64,000 nt of DNA from Lumbricus terrestris (taxonomy: Eukaryota; Annelida; Clitellata; Crassiclitellata; Lumbricidae): NCBI GenBank assembly GCA_949752735.1, contig OX457052.1, positions 38,860,957 through 38,924,956 of the forward strand. The letters run 5' to 3'. A model generated the notes under the pieces. The model worked only from the letters and a program-made list of their open reading frames with translations, did not search any database and was not told where the DNA came from. Below, piece after piece: positions 60,301-64,000 of the stretch. The position numbers and the translations under genes were made by a program. How positions within the stretch are numbered: position 1 is the stretch's first letter; each line of letters opens with the position of its first letter.

Positions 60301-63300
60301 TGGACGAACGAAACCCATTGACGTTTCTTCAATCGACTGGAAAGGTAGTTCTGCTGTTTTGCGCAGTCTATTGTTCATCTGATGGAAAAGAAACAACGGC
60401 TATGATCGCATGTGCACTTGTTATATCGCTACCTTCTAGATTCTAAACCCACACTATTTTGAATGATTTTTTACCCACCCTTCCGCTCCCCTCGTCACAC
60501 GTCAGCACAAAGTTCATTAGTATGATAATATGTAAACGTAATCGGATTTTATATAGCTGCCATATTATGTCCTCAAAGACCCTGTTCAATTTTCAATGAA
60601 TTTGATCGGGTGAGATCCTTCACCACCGCTCGACCTTTTCAATGGACGCCACGCCATTTAGGTCCCCGTGTACGGTCCGTGCTAGCCCGAGATTTTGAAT
60701 CTCTGGAAATAGTCACCTTCGGGAAGCGAACCGCGGCCCGCACGCTCTCTTTCAGAGTCGCATGTATAGTATGGGAAATGTGTGACCCTCCCCCTAGGTG
60801 CATGACGTAAGTTATGGACGGTCCCTAAGAACATAACTATTTCATAACAACAAAGATCATGCTCAAATTAATTGATTTTCGAGCAAATTTATTTTTGAGC
60901 ATTAAGCGTTTCCCCTTGCCATGATCCCTTATCGTTTGGGTTCTCACAGAGTTCCCTGCGGCGATGATTCGACTGATCAGGAATCCAATCTACGTTCTCA
61001 CCGTCTTCGCCATCTGCAGCGATTGGGCGGCGCTCGAATTCATGTCGTTTATGCCAAAGTATTTCGAGGTTCACTTCCAGAAAACGGCCTCAGTGGCTAA
61101 CCTACTCGGAGGTAGGACAGCCGCGATTGTCTTCAAAGGTTCTAGATACGTTAGAAAGAAATTCAGAGACTCAATATAATTACATGGACGTATTGTGGTA
61201 TGTCACATCACGCTCTACTCGCTCAGATTCGATCCATTCTTGTGTGGATCTTGCAGCATCTCGTGAATATTAAAACGGAATTATTGCTGTTTAGAATCGT
61301 TTTAGAATTAACATGGCTTTCAATGTATACACCTAAGTTATTTCCTTTTTAAGTGTTTGGCATCATCAGAAATCGATGCTTGCAAAGAATTGGCTAGTAA
61401 ACCATAGCAAGAATCTTTAAATACGAACATATAATATGACCTATGGGTCTGCATCTTTGCAACGTCTTCGATTTTATCAGAGGATTTTTTGCTTTACTAT
61501 AATTTTAATCACTTGTTTTTTATGAGATACTGAAACCGGTTTCACTTGAACAGCGTGTGACTTTTGAACAGGAATGATTCCAGCAATGTTCGCAGCCGTT
61601 GCTTCCTACGTTGGTGGAGTGATAGCTGGAAAGGTCAAAGGAATGGACGGTGGAGTGGCTGGATTGTGTCGAATGAATTTCTCTCTGACACTGATCAGTG
61701 TTCTGCTGTTTGTACCAGCCTTGCTGCTCTCCTGTCCTAATATCAAATACTCTGGACATCTAGTCAATGACAGGTATGCATTTTGAGACCTTCAAATTCT
61801 ATATTTCTATAGGTAGCCCATGGGTGAGGAAATAGAATCGCCGTACTGAACAGCTGTATTATATTCATTTCTTATTTTGAATATTTTCATAATTATTATG
61901 CTATGTAGAATTACCGGGAGTCCAAACGTTTTGAGTTTGCGATTGAGCGAGCGAGTATTCATGAGCCGATAACTTACCTTAGATCTTCGAGAGGCTTACC
62001 TTACCTTAGATCTTCGAGAGGATTAGTCCAGGACAGTCCTTCTCGTGCAGAGCTGCACATTGGACAATGCGATTTCTCCATCCCTCCCTGTCCATCGCCA
62101 TCTCAACTACAGCCGATATGGTTTTGTGCAACTGTGAAAGGATCTAGACTCTAAATCTAATATGACATTATTTTGTAAAGCGCTTCTCACAGCAGAACTT
62201 TTCAGAAGCGCTCTCAGCGTGACAGGCGCATGAAAAGATAAATGTCTTCAAACAACGAAAAGACGCAGATGAACTTCCTACCAGAATCCTGGCACCAATT
62301 TAAGAAGGAATGTGATACCACGTGGAGGGCACAGTAGCAAAGGCCGGATGTTTGGCTATTGAGATTCGTGAGTAGATCAAGTTGTACAAGTATATCAAGG
62401 TGATGTCTTACACTTGAGTGTGCGCGTGTATGTATTGTATACGTGTGTGTTGTTTTTGTTGCTTCTGTTGCTCTTGTTGTTGATGCAATCGGTGTATTTA
62501 AAAAACTTGTGTTCAGACTGAACCTGACAACTGACTGCAACGTGAACTGCGATTGTTCGTCGGATGTATTCGATCCAGTCTGTGGCATCGACGGGTTCTT
62601 GTACTTCTCCCCCTGCCACGCCGGATGCACGCAGCTCGTCAACTCAACCTCTCATCCAAATCATCTCCAAGGTCAACTGGTAAGTCACATCAGCAACAGC
62701 AGCAGCAGCATTAGTCTGTACTTCTTGACAAAGAATATTTTTCTTTTTGGATGAGTATTTTGCTTCAGCATCACGTTGCGAAGTATCGTTGTGATCTGAT
62801 ACACTTCATCCTTCTCTGCCGCTGTGCTGCGTCTTCTTAAAGATCCTCTGATTCGCCTCTTTGTTTCCCGCGTCAGGACAGCCATGGCACGATGATCCAG
62901 ATCCTTGCCTGCATCTGCCCATCTCTTTGGAACGGACTTCCTCCATCAGTTCGCACCGTCATCCGCTCTGCTAGTCTTTCTTCATCTTTCTCTCGCCTCC
63001 ATCTCTGCCTTTTCCCTCGAGGTCTCCCGCATCGGAACCGTTTCTAAGGGAAGCGCTTTCTCTAAATGGTCAAATACAATACGATGCCAAACGTTTGAGT
63101 TGGGAACGAATCTACCTTTGTGTTGGCAGGTGCGTTCGAATGAATGTCAGTGCGTGACTGACGTTGAAGGAAGAGATGACGATGATGGAGGAAAAGTTGT
63201 CTTCGATGGTTTCTGCGATGAATCATGTGCTTCACTTATTCCATTCGTTTTGATCTTGATTGCCATCGTTGTCGTCAGCTGTCTGTACAACTCATCATCT

Positions 63301-63649
63301 ACTACCATCATCCTCAGGTAACTTAACATCATCCGCAGGTAACTTAACGTCATCTTCAGGTAACTTAACATCATCCTCAGGTATAAATTAACGTCAACCT
63401 CAGGTAACTTAACATCACCTATGGTAACTTACCTTCTTTCTATGGTAACTTATCTTTTTTTCTGTGGTAACTTATTTTCTTTTTAAAGTAACTTATTTTC
63501 TTTCTATGGTAACTTATCTCCTTTCCTGGAAATTTAGTTTATTTTGCATCGACTGCTGATTGAAATTTATCTGCTTCTCATTAGGTGCATCAAAAAAGAG
63601 GACAAATCATTTGCTCTTGGCTTTGAAGCTTTGTGCATTTGCTTTTCCC
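55933..63649 (+). CDS. SLCO: Organic anion transporter, SLCO/OATP family (5' and middle exons; 3' end beyond window)
   Basis: Eight exons can be joined in frame: 55933-56719, 57487-57573, 59814-60344, 60950-61111, 61572-61773, 62517-62679, 63130-63317 and 63585-63649. The start Met opens an acidic cytoplasmic tail; the first membrane segments follow ([20 protein letters not shown], then [17 protein letters not shown]). Family hallmarks are YIDDH at the end of exon 1, the OATP signature region [12 protein letters not shown] at the start of exon 3, and the extracellular Kazal-like cysteine loop in exon 6 ([20 protein letters not shown], then SPCHAGC). Exon 8 has [13 protein letters not shown], typical of the region before the last helices. 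OATPs are 12-helix plasma-membrane carriers for bulky organic anions such as bile salts, steroid conjugates and thyroid hormones. The donor after exon 1 (GTTAGAA) is weak. Exon 3 carries an unusually long Glu/Lys/Asn-rich cytoplasmic loop. The remaining exon(s) lie past 64,000. Confidence 0.93.
56793..57030 (+). repeat. TATC, TGTC and CATC microsatellites in SLCO intron 1
   Basis: About 18 TATC units, then TGTC and mixed units to 56950, then ATCC units at 56985-57027. Confidence 0.95.
57150..57305 (+). mobile_element. LINE 3' tail with (ATT)n
   Basis: ACGGCGCTATATAAATTGTC followed by about 24 ATT units: the 3' end of an L2/CR1-like LINE. Confidence 0.65.
57606..57690 (+). repeat. (GGAC)n repeat after SLCO exon 2
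   Basis: About 14 GGAC units and then GGGC units, 30 bp past the donor of the 57487-57573 exon. Confidence 0.95.
57872..58913. mobile_element. hAT element in SLCO intron 2
   Basis: Ends CAGCGTTTCCCAAAGT and (reverse) CAGCGTTTCCCAAACT; perfect 8-bp duplication GTTTACTG at 57864-57871 and 58914-58921. 1042 bp with no coding capacity. GGGTTCCGCG-type words recur near both ends. Confidence 0.93.
58922..59813 (+). other. Rest of SLCO intron 2
   Basis: No gene or element recognised. A short stretch near 59565 (GTAGAACTGCACAA) resembles words at 16830 and 9550. Confidence 0.5.
60345..60949 (+). other. SLCO intron 3
   Basis: Between donor GTAGTTCTG and acceptor TTCTCACAG. No other feature seen; open frames here are short. 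Confidence 0.6.
61112..61571 (+). other. SLCO intron 4
   Basis: Between GTAGGACAG and CTTTTGAACAG; nothing else seen. Confidence 0.6.
61774..62516 (+). other. SLCO intron 5, with a small tandem repeat and LINE tail
   Basis: CTTACCTTAGATCTTCGAGAGG occurs twice in tandem (61975-62022). A LINE-3'-like piece (62150-62260, TTGTAAAGCGCTTCTCACAG, TCAGAAGCGCTCTCAG) follows. Confidence 0.6.
62790..63080 (+). pseudogene. LINE 3'-end relic in SLCO intron 6
   Basis: CTGCCGCTGTGCTGCGTCTT, TCTTTGGAACGGACTTCCTC and CCATCAGTTCGCACCGTCAT match the relic found in every array unit (for example 4190-4330). Frames are broken. Confidence 0.72.
63301..63425 (+). repeat. 21-bp minisatellite made of the exon 7 splice donor
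   Basis: The unit GTAACTTAACATCATCCKCAG starts exactly at the donor at 63318 and recurs with GT at 63339, 63360, 63381 and 63404. More decayed GGTAACTTA copies continue to about 63530. Confidence 0.88.
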
Positions 63650-63889
63650 GTAAGTATCAAAAATTTCCTTCTTTTTGTCATGTTTTACTGCTATGCTTGT
63701 GTGCGCATATTTCTCGACATTTTTGTAGCCCTTAGAGAACTCCCCAAGTCCCCATAGAGGTTATCGCAATGTTTTACACTGATTAATTGATTTTCCAAAA
63801 CAGTGCTGGTTTTTTGTTTAGTTAACTATAGTACTATACCATCTTCTTTAGTAACTATTACTGCTTAATAACGTCAGAATGGATCTAGG

Positions 63890-64000
63890 ATAAAAGTATT
63901 AACTTCTATTATAAGTTAGCTCCGTCTCTCTCTCCGGTAGTTTCTGCCAATCTTTCTCTCGCCTCAAATCAATTGCCTTTTCTCTCTCGTGGTTCTTCGC
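63890..64000 (+). pseudogene. LINE 3'-end relic at the right edge
   Basis: CTCCGTCTCTCTCTCCGGTA and CTTTCTCTCGCCTCAAATC resemble the relic at 62950-63020 and in the array. Cut by the window end. Confidence 0.5.

Noticed and set aside
59839..60396. 185-residue - strand frame rich in Ser and Phe
   Set aside because: Antisense to the transporter's exon 3; composition reflects the Glu/Lys-rich sense strand.

Overview
This is eukaryotic nuclear DNA from an animal. It has spliced genes with GT/AG introns, many microsatellites, and a dense, nested load of DNA transposons, LINE fragments and tRNA-derived SINEs. A marine invertebrate, probably an echinoderm or another ambulacrarian, is my best guess; it rests on general character and the abundance of TAGGCCTA-like words and was not tested by any search.

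Positions 1 to about 55,600 are a tandem array of one secreted-protein gene. Four copies (called U0 to U3) lie head to tail on the + strand: U0 439-2032 (only its last two exons are in the window), U1 17741-21410, U2 32836-38615 and U3 47885-51751. Each complete copy has four coding exons of the same sizes (103, 264, 93 and 311 nt), giving 256 residues: a signal peptide, an acidic helical segment, then a cysteine-rich domain that I assign to the DUF4773 family. Each complete copy is preceded by a conserved TATA box and noncoding first exon. All four 3' UTRs keep an AATAAA signal. Intron 2 carries GTA-type repeats, intron 3 carries GA/GACA repeats, and a CA repeat and a LINE relic follow the gene.

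Because the units are paralogous, each acts as an 'empty site' for insertions in the others. This resolves many mobile elements with their target duplications: a mariner MITE, a maT-like mariner with a second transposon inside it, a 9-bp-TSD element, a Tc1-like element that splits an older LINE fragment, hAT elements, two TTAA-flanked piggyBac-like elements, a 3.6-kb long-inverted-repeat element, and an intact antisense I-group LINE of about 6.1 kb with both ORFs open. The same comparison shows many places where a TA in one unit is TA-GCC-TA, TA-GGC-TA or TA-GGCC-TA in another. These look like excision footprints of a TA-targeting transposon and are the most interesting pattern here.

From 55,933 to the right edge runs a single-copy gene, an organic-anion transporter of the SLCO/OATP family on the + strand. 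Eight exons are visible, with the family signature and the Kazal-like loop, and the gene continues past the window. One of its introns holds a hAT element with a perfect 8-bp duplication, and another starts with a minisatellite made of copies of its own splice donor.
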